The notes under the pieces: generated by a model
What the model was told of the DNA's origin: nothing
Databases searched by the model: none
Seen by the model: only the letters and a program-made list of their open reading frames with translations
NCBI GenBank assembly: GCA_001797665.1
Contig: MGQA01000010.1
Coordinates: 1 to 45,158, forward strand
DNA: 45,158 nt
Source of the DNA: Deltaproteobacteria bacterium GWF2_42_12
GTDB lineage: Bacteria > Desulfobacterota > GWC2-55-46 > UBA9637
Direction: 5' to 3'
Program-made: the position numbers and the translations under genes
In this document: piece after piece, positions 14,033 to 22,303 of the stretch
Numbering within the stretch: the stretch's first letter is position 1
Layout: every line of letters starts with the position of its first letter

Positions 14033-14338
14033 ATGCCAGACAAACCAAGCGAACAAGAACAAGAGTATTTTGCACGAATAGAATACGAACAGAGAAAAAA
14101 GTCAGAGGAAGAAAAACAAAGAAGGCTTGCGGAAGAAGAGAAAAAGAGACTCAAAGAACTCCATCATATGAGATGCCCTAAATGCGGTATGCAACTGATA
14201 GAGATTGATTATAGCAGTATGAAGGTGGACAAGTGTTCAAACTGCGAAGGCATATGGCTTGATGCCGGAGAACTTGAGGCTATATCAAGGCTTGAGAAAA
14301 AAGGCCTTGATAAGTTATTCAGTGTATTCAAAAGATAG
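14033..14338 (+). CDS. TFIIB-type zinc-ribbon protein with a coiled-coil N-terminus
   Basis: 101 residues from ATG 14033, preceded by AAGGAGAC (14021-14028). Residues 5-45 are a strongly charged E/Q/K/R coiled coil. The C-terminal half is a zf-TFIIB-type ribbon, 'CPKCGMQL' and 'VDKCSNCEGIWLDAGELEAI', with four zinc-binding Cys. The family is widespread and usually without assigned function. Between the terminator at 13950 and the P-type ATPase, it may be co-transcribed with the latter (82-nt gap holding a short imperfect repeat). Confidence 0.82.
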   Translation: MPDKPSEQEQEYFARIEYEQRKKSEEEKQRRLAEEEKKRLKELHHMRCPKCGMQLIEIDYSSMKVDKCSNCEGIWLDAGELEAISRLEKKGLDKLFSVFKR

Positions 14339-14409
14339 GGTGTAGGTGGGGTGTAGGGAATAGGATATAGGAAAGGATTTTTCCATTCCCCAACTCCTAC
14401 CTCCTATAC
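14339..14409. repeat. STRR-like heptamer array with mirror-image second half
   Basis: Variants of a 7-mer (GTGTAGG, GAATAGG, ATATAGG) are followed by their complement-like counterparts (CCATTCC, CTCCTAC, CTCCTATACAC), so the whole stretch can fold into a loose hairpin. It fills the gap between the zinc-ribbon and P-type ATPase genes. Similar arrays occur at 18195-18262, 21388-21483 and 25111-25195, and inside the helicase gene. Confidence 0.6.
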
Positions 14410-14420
14410 ACGAGGTTTTT

Positions 14421-17144
14421 ATGCGCTGGCATCAAAAAGAAATAAATGGAGTCATTGAAGATTTAAAGTCATCTCTTCAGGGGCTTTCTCCAGAAGAGGC
14501 ACGGAAACGGCTCGCAGAATACGGACCGAATGAGCTAAAAGAAGGCAAGAAGAGGACTTCTTTGATGATGCTCCTTGACCAGTTCAAGGACTTTATGATT
14601 GTTGTCCTGATAGCGGCGGCTGTAATTGCAGGTGCGATAGGAGAGGCGGCTGATACTATTGCCATCGTTGCTATAGTTGTCATAAATGCTATCATCGGTT
14701 TTATTCAGGAATACAGGGCTGAAAAGGCTATGGAGGCCCTGAAGCTCATGGCATCGCCAACGGCGACCGTACTCAGATCAAATAACCCAATCACGATCCC
14801 TTCTTCAGAAATAGTCCCCGGAGACATTGTCATCCTTGAAGCAGGGAGGATTGTCCCGGCTGATTTACGGCTTGCGGATACAGCCCAACTCAAGATTGAA
14901 GAGGCAGCCCTTACCGGAGAATCTATCCCTATAGAAAAATCTACAGCGCAGATTCACGATGAGATGATACCACTGGGAGATAGAAAGAATATTGCGTATA
15001 AAGGGACGATTGTGAGATACGGCAGAGGCAAAGGTATTACCGTAGCTACGGGCATGGAAACTGAACTTGGGCGCATTGCCACAATGTTACAGGCAGAGGA
15101 AGAGGTTAAAACCCCGCTTCAAAAACGGCTGGCTGTTGTTGGCAAAAGACTTGCAATCGCTGCCTTGGGTATCTGTGCCATAGTCTTTGCAGTCGGTATT
15201 ATGAGGGGCGAGCCGCCTGTGCTCATGTTTCTCACAGCAATAAGCCTCGCAGTGGCAGCCATACCTGAGGCGCTCCCTGCAGTAGTGACCATCTCCCTGG
15301 CATTGGGCGCACGGAAATTGGTTAAGCAGAATGCACTCATCAGAAAGCTTCCTGCAGTAGAGACCCTCGGTTCAGTAACCTATATCTGTTCTGATAAAAC
15401 AGGAACTTTGACTCTCAACAAGATGTCAGTTGAGGAGATATATGTTGATGGAAGATTAGTCAAGGGGACTGTCCCAGATTTACGGACGGAGCGCAGCGGA
15501 GTTCCCGAAGCAACTACGTTGTTCGGGACAGGCTCCGAATCGGGACTGTCCCCGGAAAAGACGATTCACAACCTCATGCTTGCTATGGCCCTAAGCAACG
15601 ATGCCGCAAGGGATTCCGATGGGAACCTTATCGGAGATCCAACAGAGACAGCTATCCTATCGGCGGCTGAAGGGGCAGGCTTTGATAAAAAGCATCTGGA
15701 GGAGAGTTATCCGAGGATTGCTGAAATTCCATTTGATTCTGATAGGAAGATGATGACGACATTTCATAAAATCCCCGCCATTCCCCCTTTGGAGACAGAT
15801 TTCAAATCTGTCCCCAGTGGTGCGGGGGGGTTTATCTCTTTTACCAAAGGAGGAGTAGAGGTCCTTCTTGATAGAAGTAAGGATATACTCTTTTCATCTG
15901 GAGTACAGGAGATAGATAGAGAGGAGTTAGTAAGAGAGAGCGAAAGAATGGCTGCTGACGGGCTAAGGGTCCTTGCCATAGGGATGAGGAGGTGGGAAGC
16001 TGTTCCTGAAGTAATGATCCCTGAGGAAGTAGAGAACAGGCTTACCATCCTAGGTTTTGTAGGCATCATGGACCCTCCGAGGGAAGAGGTTAAAGAGGCA
16101 GTTGCGTTATGCAAATCCGCCGGAATAAAACCTGTTATGATTACAGGAGACCATCCGATCACTGCGAGGGCAATAGCAAGGAGGCTTGGCATTATAGATG
16201 ACGGCGGAGAGGTCATAACAGGAACGCATCTCGAAAGGCTTCCTATGGATGAGTTCGAGAAGAAGGTGGAAGAGATAAGGGTCTATGCCAGGGTAGCCCC
16301 TGAGCAGAAGCTGAAGATCGTAAAGGCCCTCCAGGACAAGGGACAGTTCGTCGCCATGACAGGAGACGGAGTTAATGATGCGCCTGCGTTAAAGAGGGCG
16401 GATATCGGCGTTGCCATGGGAATAACAGGCACAGACGTCGCCAAAGAGGCGGCTCATATGATTCTCCTTGACGATAATTTTGTCACAATTGTAGCTACTG
16501 TCAGAGAAGGGAGAAGGATATACGACAATATAAGAAAATTTTTCAAATATCTTCTTACGAGCAATTCAGGTGAGATATGGACTCTGTTTCTTGCGCCGTT
16601 TCTTGGCCTCCCCATACCGCTTATGCCGATTCATATACTCTGGATAAACCTTGTTACTGATGGCGCGCCTGCCCTTGCCCTGACTGTTGAGCCGCCCGAA
16701 GGAGATGTTATGAAAAGAAGGCCAAGGCGGCCGCAGGAAGGTTTATTTGCAGGAGGCATGTGGCAGCATATACTCTGGGTTGGCCTCCTCATGGCAGGAA
16801 TCACCTTATTGACACAGGCGTGGGCAATAACAACAGAACATACTCATTGGCAGACTATGGTATTTACTGTCTTGTGTCTTTCTCAGTTTGGCCATGTGCT
16901 GGCAATCCGCTCAGAAAAGGAATCTCTTTTTACTCAGGGAATATTCTCAAACAAGCCTTTATTGGGGGCGGTAGTTTTGGCCTTTGCTCTTCAGATGGCA
17001 ACCATATATATGCCATTTCTGCAGCCTGTCTTCAAGACAGAGCCGCTAACGGTAAGCGAGCTTATAATTTGCCTCCTCCTCTCATCAGTCGTCTTTGTCG
17101 CTGTTGAGATAGAAAAATATTTTAAACGAAGGATAATGAAATAG
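14421..17144 (+). CDS. P-type cation ATPase (P2A, Ca2+/Mn2+ type)
   Basis: 907 residues with all P-type landmarks: cation ATPase N-terminal domain, actuator 'TGES' (165-168), TM4 'IPEALP' (281-286), phosphorylated Asp325 in 'CSDKTGTLT', 'DPPREEVKEAV', 'MITGDHPITA', 'MTGDGVNDAPALKRADIG' and TM6 'WINLVTDGAPALALTVEPPE'. The TM4 and TM6 motifs are those of SERCA/PMR1-like pumps that export Ca2+ and/or Mn2+. Two in-frame repeat inserts sit in the nucleotide-binding domain (residues about 348-379 and 451-471). ATG 14421 has a weak GAGGT Shine-Dalgarno. Downstream placement after a Mn riboswitch unit makes Mn2+ a reasonable substrate guess. Confidence 0.9.
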   Translation: MRWHQKEINGVIEDLKSSLQGLSPEEARKRLAEYGPNELKEGKKRTSLMMLLDQFKDFMIVVLIAAAVIAGAIGEAADTIAIVAIVVINAIIGFIQEYRAEKAMEALKLMASPTATVLRSNNPITIPSSEIVPGDIVILEAGRIVPADLRLADTAQLKIEEAALTGESIPIEKSTAQIHDEMIPLGDRKNIAYKGTIVRYGRGKGITVATGMETELGRIATMLQAEEEVKTPLQKRLAVVGKRLAIAALGICAIVFAVGIMRGEPPVLMFLTAISLAVAAIPEALPAVVTISLALGARKLVKQNALIRKLPAVETLGSVTYICSDKTGTLTLNKMSVEEIYVDGRLVKGTVPDLRTERSGVPEATTLFGTGSESGLSPEKTIHNLMLAMALSNDAARDSDGNLIGDPTETAILSAAEGAGFDKKHLEESYPRIAEIPFDSDRKMMTTFHKIPAIPPLETDFKSVPSGAGGFISFTKGGVEVLLDRSKDILFSSGVQEIDREELVRESERMAADGLRVLAIGMRRWEAVPEVMIPEEVENRLTILGFVGIMDPPREEVKEAVALCKSAGIKPVMITGDHPITARAIARRLGIIDDGGEVITGTHLERLPMDEFEKKVEEIRVYARVAPEQKLKIVKALQDKGQFVAMTGDGVNDAPALKRADIGVAMGITGTDVAKEAAHMILLDDNFVTIVATVREGRRIYDNIRKFFKYLLTSNSGEIWTLFLAPFLGLPIPLMPIHILWINLVTDGAPALALTVEPPEGDVMKRRPRRPQEGLFAGGMWQHILWVGLLMAGITLLTQAWAITTEHTHWQTMVFTVLCLSQFGHVLAIRSEKESLFTQGIFSNKPLLGAVVLAFALQMATIYMPFLQPVFKTEPLTVSELIICLLLSSVVFVAVEIEKYFKRRIMK
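15465..15552. repeat. In-frame palindromic cluster, P-type ATPase insert 1
   Basis: The self-complementary 11-mer GGGACTGTCCC occurs at 15465-15475 and again at 15542-15552. Between them lies a 29-nt palindrome, GTTCCCGAAGCAAC-TAC-GTTGTTCGGGAC (15501-15529). It encodes residues of the N-domain loop with no counterpart expected in the family, between the 'EEIYVDGR' strand and 'TIHNLMLAMALSND'. No stop or frameshift is introduced. Confidence 0.75.
15772..15830. repeat. In-frame palindromic element, P-type ATPase insert 2
   Basis: The centre is GGAGACAGATTTC/AAATCTGTCCCC (15791-15815, with ACAGATTT-c-AAATCTGT perfect), flanked by C-rich and G-rich arms. It encodes 'PPLETDFKSVPSGAGG', between 'FDSDRKMMTTFHK' and 'FISFTKGG', which are adjacent in ordinary family members. 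A translated 'TDFKSVP' string is typical of this palindrome class. Confidence 0.8.
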
Positions 17145-17428
17145 ATATTTGCTGTCATCTATGAAAAAGCATGTCAATAAAAAACTATCCCTGTAGCAAA
17201 AAAATGGCAAAATATGACTTTTTGCCATGCATCCTTCCGAGTCACTTGAACCAATCAAGATATAAGGTTTTATAAGAATTAGGTTCAAATTAGTCAAATT
17301 AGGGTCAGCGCCTATTTTATTGAAATGGATAAATCAGGGATGCTCCCCAATAAAAGATAGCTCATCAAACTTTTGTAAGATTCAAAGAACTTTTTTGCAT
17401 TTATTGAAAGTTTCCACCTTTTCTATGA
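17145..17428. other. Intergenic region with one hairpin
   Basis: This part of the 319-nt gap is AT-rich and holds no gene that I can support. A hairpin, ATGGCAAAA-tatgac-TTTTTGCCAT (17204-17228), may terminate the ATPase transcript, although the T residues lie in the stem and not after it. Confidence 0.5.
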
Positions 17429-17457
17429 TTGACTTACCTCTCACGAAGCTTTAATAT
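17429..17457 (+). promoter_or_regulatory. Promoter of plsC, implying a leaderless mRNA
   Basis: TTGACT (17429-17434), 17 nt, TAATAT (17452-17457). The -10 box ends 6 nt before ATG 17464, so the predicted transcription start coincides with the start codon. No Shine-Dalgarno is present. Confidence 0.65.
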
Positions 17458-17463
17458 TACCAA

Positions 17464-18195
17464 ATGCTTTTTAGAACCTTGCTTGTATGGATAATAGGCC
17501 TTCCTGTTACAATCTTCCTTTTTATCTTTGTATTGCTTTCGCTCATCTTTGACAGAAGCGGTAATTCAATTCATCGTATAGGCCGTTTGTGGGGTAGAAT
17601 CCTGCTCTTTTTGAGCGGTGTGGCCATTGAAATAAAAGGCACAGAAAATCTGCTTCAGGGCAGACCGCAGATTCTTGCCTCAAACCATCAAGGCGCATTT
17701 GATATTTTAGCTTTACAGGCCTTTATCCCGATGCAATTCCGGTGGGTCGCAAAAAAGAGTCTTTTTAAGATACCTATTGTGGGATGGTCAATGAGCCTTG
17801 CAGGATATGTTGGCATTGAGAGGGAACGCGCAAGCAGTGCCTATAAAAGCATTGAGGCAGCAGCCGAAAGGATAAAAAATGGAACATCTGTGCTGATATT
17901 TCCAGAAGGGACGAGAAGCGCTACAGGTGAGCTTCTGCCTTTCAAGCGGGGTGGATTTTTACTTGCTGTGAAGAGCGGTGTGCCTGTTATACCTATATCT
18001 ATTACAGGGACAAAGGATATAATGAAAAAGGGAAGCGTATTAATAAACCCCGGTCGGATAAAGATAGTTATTGGCAGACCAATACAAACCAAATCCCCCC
18101 TCACCCCCCTTTATAAAAAGGGAGAAGGGGGGATTGCTGATGAAAAGGTTTTGATGGATGCGGTCAGAAAGGCGATAGAGGAGGGGCTGTTATAA
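17464..18195 (+). CDS. plsC: 1-acyl-sn-glycerol-3-phosphate acyltransferase (PlsC family)
   Basis: 243 residues. A hydrophobic N-terminus (about 4-30) anchors it at the inner membrane. The acyltransferase motifs are in order: I 'NHQGAFD' (HX4D), II 'GYVGIERE', III 'IFPEGTRS' and IV 'VPVIPISI'. It acylates lysophosphatidate to phosphatidate in phospholipid synthesis. Residues about 210-224 (KSPLTPLYKKGEGGI) come from a C/G-rich palindromic repeat inserted in frame near the C-terminus. It is convergent with hisG. The start codon lies 6 nt past a -10 box (leaderless candidate). Confidence 0.9.
   Translation: MLFRTLLVWIIGLPVTIFLFIFVLLSLIFDRSGNSIHRIGRLWGRILLFLSGVAIEIKGTENLLQGRPQILASNHQGAFDILALQAFIPMQFRWVAKKSLFKIPIVGWSMSLAGYVGIERERASSAYKSIEAAAERIKNGTSVLIFPEGTRSATGELLPFKRGGFLLAVKSGVPVIPISITGTKDIMKKGSVLINPGRIKIVIGRPIQTKSPLTPLYKKGEGGIADEKVLMDAVRKAIEEGLL
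18091..18135. repeat. In-frame C/G palindrome in plsC
   Basis: AAATCCCCCC...CCCCCC-ttataaaaag-GGAGAAGGGGGGATT forms a long hairpin of the same class as 40582-40627 and 43114-43146. It encodes a stretch of the 'P-L-x-P-L-x-K-K-G-x-G-G' type. Confidence 0.8.
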
Positions 18196-18262
18196 AAGTT
18201 GCAAGCTACAAGTTGCATGTTGCAAGTAAAAACTTAAATCTTAAAACCTGCATCCTGCAATT
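18195..18262. repeat. STRR-like array between plsC and hisG
   Basis: Variants of GTTGCAA (AGTTGCAAG, AGTTGCATG, GTTGCAAG) are followed by CCTGCATCCTGCAATT in complement-like order, as in the array at 14339. It separates convergent genes and could act as a loose bidirectional terminator. Confidence 0.5.
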
Positions 18263-18969
18263 CATATTTTTTGTTTCAACCCATCCACCAACTCCCTAAT
18301 CCTCTCCGGCTTTGTCTTGAGTGACGCCCGGTTGCAAATGAGCTTTGAGGTAACCTTCATAATCTCTTCCACCTCAACAAGGCCGTTCCTCCGCAGGGTT
18401 TCACCGGTTGCGACAAGGTCAACAATCCTTTCTGAAAGGCCGAGAATAGGCGCCAATTCAATAGAGCCGTAGAGTTTTATTATTTCAACCTGTATCCCTT
18501 TGTTCATGAAGTGCTTCAACGTAATGTTCGGATACTTTGTGGCAACCCTTATGTGCGTCCAGTGTCTCGGATTATCTTTCGTGCCAAGCTCTTTTGGCTC
18601 TGCAACAACCATTCTGCAAAAACCAATGCCGAGGTCAAGCGGTTCATAGATATCCCTTTCCTGCTCCAAAAGCACATCCTTTCCAGCTATACCAACATCC
18701 GCAGCCCCGTATTCAACATAGGTAGGCACATCCTGAGAACGTATTACCATAAATCTGATGCGATCTTTCTTGTTTTCAAAGATGAGCTTTCTGCTGTCTT
18801 CTATTACATCCGAGCAGTCAATGCCAATTTTTTTAAAAAGGGCAACAGCCTCGTTAAGGATACGCCCCTTGGGCAAAGCGATGGTTAAATAGTTGTATTT
18901 CTGGCTCCTGGCTCCTGACCCCCGCTTAAAGCCTGCGGGGGCAAGCTTCTGACTCCTGACTTTTTTCAT
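18262..18969 (-). CDS. hisG: ATP phosphoribosyltransferase, short form (HisG-S)
   Basis: 235 residues. From about residue 28 on it is typical HisG: '[22 protein letters not shown]', '[24 protein letters not shown]', '[30 protein letters not shown]'. It catalyses the first step of histidine synthesis (ATP + PRPP). Lacking the C-terminal regulatory domain, it should need HisZ, which is not in the window. The ATG overlaps the murA stop (ATGA), which fixes the start. The first about 27 residues ([20 protein letters not shown]...) are therefore an extension encoded by a repeat inserted just after the start codon. It is the last visible gene of the rpmE-thyX-prfA-murA-hisG run. Confidence 0.9.
   Translation of the reverse strand: MKKVRSQKLAPAGFKRGSGARSQKYNYLTIALPKGRILNEAVALFKKIGIDCSDVIEDSRKLIFENKKDRIRFMVIRSQDVPTYVEYGAADVGIAGKDVLLEQERDIYEPLDLGIGFCRMVVAEPKELGTKDNPRHWTHIRVATKYPNITLKHFMNKGIQVEIIKLYGSIELAPILGLSERIVDLVATGETLRRNGLVEVEEIMKVTSKLICNRASLKTKPERIRELVDGLKQKI
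18900..18965. repeat. Repeat inserted at the 5' end of hisG
   Basis: 'GGCTCCTG' and 'GACTCCTGAC' type direct repeats flank a palindrome, CCCCCGC-ttaaagcct-GCGGGGG (18919-18941). The block lies between the hisG start codon and the first family-conserved codon and keeps the frame. Confidence 0.75.
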
Positions 18970-20219
18970 TCCTTTACCCTCTTTATCTTTGCCCCAAGCC
19001 CTGCCAATTTTTCCTCTATCCTTTCATAGCCTCTATCAAGGTGATAGACCCTGGAGATCTCTGTTATTCCTCCTGCTGCAAGGCCCGCCAATACTAATGA
19101 TGCGCTTGCCCTCAAATCTGTTGCCATTACAGGCGCACCGCTCAACAAAGGCCGTCCTTTAATAATGGCATTTCTTCCCTCTATTTTTATATCTGCTCCC
19201 ATTCTTTTAAGTTCACTCACATGCATGAATCTGTTCTCGAAGACATTCTCTGTTATAACACTCAATCCGTTCGCAATACCCATCATTGCCATCATCTGCG
19301 CCTGCATATCAGTAGGGAAACCTGGGTAGGGAAGGGTCTTTATATCTACGCTTCTTATGTGAGCATCTCCGCTGACGCGTACAGAGCCATTCTCTGCCTT
19401 AATTTCTACTCCTGTTTCCTTTAATTTCATAACAAGCGTCTCAAGGTTTTGAATAGGGCAGTTTTTGATTATTACATCCCCCTTTGTCATGCCTGCTGCA
19501 ATCATAAATGTGCCTGCCTCTATCCTATCTGGCATTATTGTGTGTGTTATCGGCCTTAAACTATCAACGCCCTCTATTGTTATATAATCTGTGCCTGCGC
19601 CTTTGATGCGTGCGCCCATCTTATTTAGAACCTCTGCGAGTTCAACCACCTCTGGCTCCTGTGCGGCATTTTCCAATACAGTGACACCGTCGGCAAGCGC
19701 TGCGGCCATCATGATGTTTTCTGTGCCGGTTACCGTCGAGATATCAAAATATATCCTTGCGCCTTTTAGTTTATCAGCCTTTGTATTTATATAACCGCCT
19801 TCTATCTTAATATCAGCGCCCATCTTTTCCAACGCCATAAGATGGAGATTCAACGGTCTTGCGCCGATCGCACATCCGCCTGGCAGAGAAACCTTAGCGC
19901 GCTTAAATCTTGTTAAAAGCGGCCCAAGCACCAGAGAAGATGCCCTCATGGTTTTGACTAACTCATATGGCGCTTCAAGGCTTTTGATATTTTTGGTTCT
20001 AATCTTTAATGTGTTGCCGTCTTCTTGAATCTCAGCGCCAATATGCAGGAGTAGCGCCTTCATGGTTGCTATATCTCGTAGCTTTGGGACATTGTAAAAG
20101 GTACTCCAATCATTGGTCAAAAGCGCAGCAGAGAGTATAGGCAATGTTGCATTTTTTGAGCCGCTAATAGTAACCTCGCCAACAAGACGATTTGGGCCTT
20201 CTATAATAATCTTGTCCAT
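18966..20219 (-). CDS. murA: UDP-N-acetylglucosamine 1-carboxyvinyltransferase
   Basis: 417 residues, the usual length. '[14 protein letters not shown]' near the N-terminus and the catalytic loop '[16 protein letters not shown]' with Cys116 are intact; the Cys form is normally fosfomycin-sensitive. Further family markers are '[13 protein letters not shown]', '[17 protein letters not shown]' and '[15 protein letters not shown]'. It transfers enolpyruvate from PEP to UDP-GlcNAc, the first committed step of peptidoglycan synthesis. Its start is 2 nt after the prfA stop and its stop overlaps hisG (ATGA), indicating one operon. Confidence 0.96.
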   Translation of the reverse strand: MDKIIIEGPNRLVGEVTISGSKNATLPILSAALLTNDWSTFYNVPKLRDIATMKALLLHIGAEIQEDGNTLKIRTKNIKSLEAPYELVKTMRASSLVLGPLLTRFKRAKVSLPGGCAIGARPLNLHLMALEKMGADIKIEGGYINTKADKLKGARIYFDISTVTGTENIMMAAALADGVTVLENAAQEPEVVELAEVLNKMGARIKGAGTDYITIEGVDSLRPITHTIMPDRIEAGTFMIAAGMTKGDVIIKNCPIQNLETLVMKLKETGVEIKAENGSVRVSGDAHIRSVDIKTLPYPGFPTDMQAQMMAMMGIANGLSVITENVFENRFMHVSELKRMGADIKIEGRNAIIKGRPLLSGAPVMATDLRASASLVLAGLAAGGITEISRVYHLDRGYERIEEKLAGLGAKIKRVKE

Positions 20220-20221
20220 AC

Positions 20222-21301
20222 TTATGCCTGTAAGGCCATATTCTGACTCTTTAAGGCCTCTGTCTGATAATGGTGTATAAGCGTTTCAATAAGTTCGTTC
20301 AGGTCTCCCTCCATCACAGCATCAAGTCTGTGAATGGTAAGACCAATCCTGTGGTCTGTGACGCGGTTTTGAGGAAAGTTGTATGTTCGTATCTTTTCAC
20401 TCCTGTCGCCGGTTCCCACCTGGCTCTTTCTTTCCTGGGCAATCTTTGCCTCCTGCTCCCTTTGTTTTATATCGAGAAGCCTTGAAGCAAGAATCTTCAA
20501 TGCCTTTTGTCTGTTTTTATGCTGGCTTTTTTCATCCTGACAGGAAACAACAAGGCCAGTAGGGATATGAGTCATTCGAACTGCTGTTTCTACCTTGTTC
20601 ACATTCTGACCGCCGTGTCCGCCTGCACGGAATGTGTCTACCTTCAGTTCATCCGGTTTTATGTCAATCTCTACCTCCTCTGCCTCTGGCAATACTGCTA
20701 CGGTAACAGTGGATGTATGGATTCTGCCTGACGCCTCTGTTGCAGGGACGCGTTGGACGCGGTGCACGCCACTTTCATATTTAAGTTTGCTGTAAACACT
20801 CTTGCCAGCAATAATAGCTATTACCTCCTTTAATCCACCAACCCCAATGGGATTGCTGCTCAACACCTCTACCTTCAATCCATGCGCATCAGCATACTTT
20901 GAATACATCCTGAAAAGGTCTGCGGCAAATATCGAAGCCTCATCGCCACCCACGCCTGCCCTTATTTCAAGAATTATATTCTTTTCATCATTCTGGTCTT
21001 TTGGAAGGAGAAGAACCTTAAGCCTTTCTTCTAAATCAGCCTTTCTCTTCTGGAGTAAAGGGATCTCTTCTTTGGCCAGCTCCCTTAACTCCTCATCCTT
21101 TCCATCAAGTATAGCCTTGCTTTCTTTCAGCTCATTTTCTACCTTTTTATATTCAAGATAGACCTCGACGAGCTCGCAAAGCGAAGAGTGTTCCTTGCCG
21201 TATCTCTGAAAACTCTCCTGGTCTGAGATTATCTTTGGGTCGCTCAAAAGATTACCAAGCTCAATATATCGTTTTTCTATTTGTTCAAGACGGTTCAGCA
21301 T
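20222..21301 (-). CDS. prfA: Peptide chain release factor 1
   Basis: 359 residues from ATG 21301, chosen because GGAG lies 9 nt upstream and RF1 proteins begin 'ML..L..IE.RY'; earlier in-frame starts at 21316 and 21322 lie partly in a palindrome. The stop-codon motif P-A-T ('[14 protein letters not shown]') marks RF1, which reads UAA/UAG, not RF2. The catalytic GGQ is in '[16 protein letters not shown]'. Domain order is normal. The prmC methyltransferase gene that usually follows prfA is missing; murA follows at once. Confidence 0.96.
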   Translation of the reverse strand: MLNRLEQIEKRYIELGNLLSDPKIISDQESFQRYGKEHSSLCELVEVYLEYKKVENELKESKAILDGKDEELRELAKEEIPLLQKRKADLEERLKVLLLPKDQNDEKNIILEIRAGVGGDEASIFAADLFRMYSKYADAHGLKVEVLSSNPIGVGGLKEVIAIIAGKSVYSKLKYESGVHRVQRVPATEASGRIHTSTVTVAVLPEAEEVEIDIKPDELKVDTFRAGGHGGQNVNKVETAVRMTHIPTGLVVSCQDEKSQHKNRQKALKILASRLLDIKQREQEAKIAQERKSQVGTGDRSEKIRTYNFPQNRVTDHRIGLTIHRLDAVMEGDLNELIETLIHHYQTEALKSQNMALQA

Positions 21302-21319
21302 GTCGCTTTGCTCCATTGC

Positions 21320-21352
21320 CACGCTAAGCGTGGCTTAATCACGCTTTGCGTG
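21320..21352. repeat. Double palindrome upstream of prfA
   Basis: CACGCTAAGCGTG (21320-21332) and CACGCTTTGCGTG (21340-21352) are two near-identical 13-nt palindromes separated by 7 nt. The first overlaps the upstream alternative start codons of prfA, leaving the ATG at 21301 as the likely start. Confidence 0.75.
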
Positions 21353-21387
21353 CTTGTAAAATACAAAGTGCAAATTTTCTGTTAGAG

Positions 21388-21483
21388 ATTAGTTGATTAG
21401 AGATTAGCGAATTAGAAAAAAGCTGATTCACTAATTCTCCAATTCGCTTCTTACTTTTGCGTTTTGCAATCTTCAATCTTCAA
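21388..21483. repeat. STRR-like arrays between thyX and prfA
   Basis: Heptamer variants of GATTAGA/GATTAGT (about 21388-21415), a hairpin GCGAATTAG...CTAATTC-tcca-ATTCGC, and TTCAATC/TTCAATG units running up to the thyX stop region (about 21468-21497). There is no coding content. Confidence 0.55.
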
Positions 21484-21494
21484 TGTTCAATGTT

Positions 21495-22184
21495 CTATAT
21501 TTTTTTAAATTCCTTCCTTATCTCATCCGGTCTTCCGCAGGTCATCTCTCCTTCTGTGCATTTACCTGTGCTTACGCAACCAGGGCCTGCGGCACTAAAT
21601 ATAAAAGGTGCCTCCTTTTTTACCAAAGAGAGCATCCTCTTTGCCATATCCCGTATCTCCCACTGTGCCCTTTCGCATGTGCGCAGCCCAAAAAAATGTA
21701 GAAGCTCTCTGGCATTCATAGTAGCGATAATCTTTGTAGTTGCAGCGTTGGGAAGTATATACCTTGCATCCTCTGCTGGTATGCCTGCATCGAGCATCTC
21801 CTTGTAAAAACTATACAGAGATTCTATTGTGTCAGAAAACCTCTTTTCATTTTTCGCATCCTTCTTTATTGAGGATGGGATTACAAACTCAGGCTCTTTA
21901 AATTTAACATACCGCTGACTCTGCTGGGAATACGATGCAAGGCGATGCCTCACGAGCTGATGAGAGGTAGCCCTTGAGATGCCCTCTATACCAAATGTGA
22001 AGCTCGCATGCTCCAATACAGAGAGGTGTCCCATCTTGATAATCTTACCCAGGAACTTCTCATACGAGACGCCTTTTGCCTTATCCTCTAATTGGGAGAT
22101 ATTACTGTCCGAATAGCAGAGTTTGGCAGCCAAGACTATAGTCTTTTCAGGGTTTGGGGTAAAGTTAAGGAGGGTTACCTTCAT
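21495..22184 (-). CDS. thyX: FAD-dependent thymidylate synthase
   Basis: 229 residues. The diagnostic ThyX motif RHRxxSxxxxSxRY is present as 'RHRLASYSQQSQRY' (79-92). 'MGHLSVLEHASFTFGIEGISRATSHQ' and 'LPNAATTKIIATMNARELLHFFGLRTC..AQWEIR' are also family-typical. It makes dTMP from dUMP with methylene-THF and reduced FAD. AAGGAGGTC lies 9 nt before the ATG. That Shine-Dalgarno and start codon are inside one arm of a 14-bp inverted repeat whose other arm is 87 nt upstream, so translation may be controlled. Confidence 0.96.
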   Translation of the reverse strand: MKVTLLNFTPNPEKTIVLAAKLCYSDSNISQLEDKAKGVSYEKFLGKIIKMGHLSVLEHASFTFGIEGISRATSHQLVRHRLASYSQQSQRYVKFKEPEFVIPSSIKKDAKNEKRFSDTIESLYSFYKEMLDAGIPAEDARYILPNAATTKIIATMNARELLHFFGLRTCERAQWEIRDMAKRMLSLVKKEAPFIFSAAGPGCVSTGKCTEGEMTCGRPDEIRKEFKKI

Positions 22185-22284
22185 CCCGTTAGACCTCCTT
22201 TGAAAACAAGTTGTAACATCAGGCTTTCTGCTACCATCGGTTTTATTGGGAAACGGTCATAATGATGGATAGGTCTAACGGGAT
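22183..22284 (-). promoter_or_regulatory. Long-range hairpin masking the thyX ribosome-binding site
   Basis: ATCCCGTTAGACCT (22271-22284 in mRNA sense) and AGGTCTAACGGGAT (22183-22196) are perfect 14-nt complements with a 74-nt loop in the rpmE-thyX gap. The 3' arm includes the end of the Shine-Dalgarno (AGGTC) and the first two bases of the thyX start codon. I recognise no known riboswitch in the loop. It could also be a mobile palindrome; the CCGTTAGA core recurs in mini-palindrome 2. Confidence 0.6.
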
Positions 22285-22303
22285 TCACACTACCTCATAA
22301 AAA

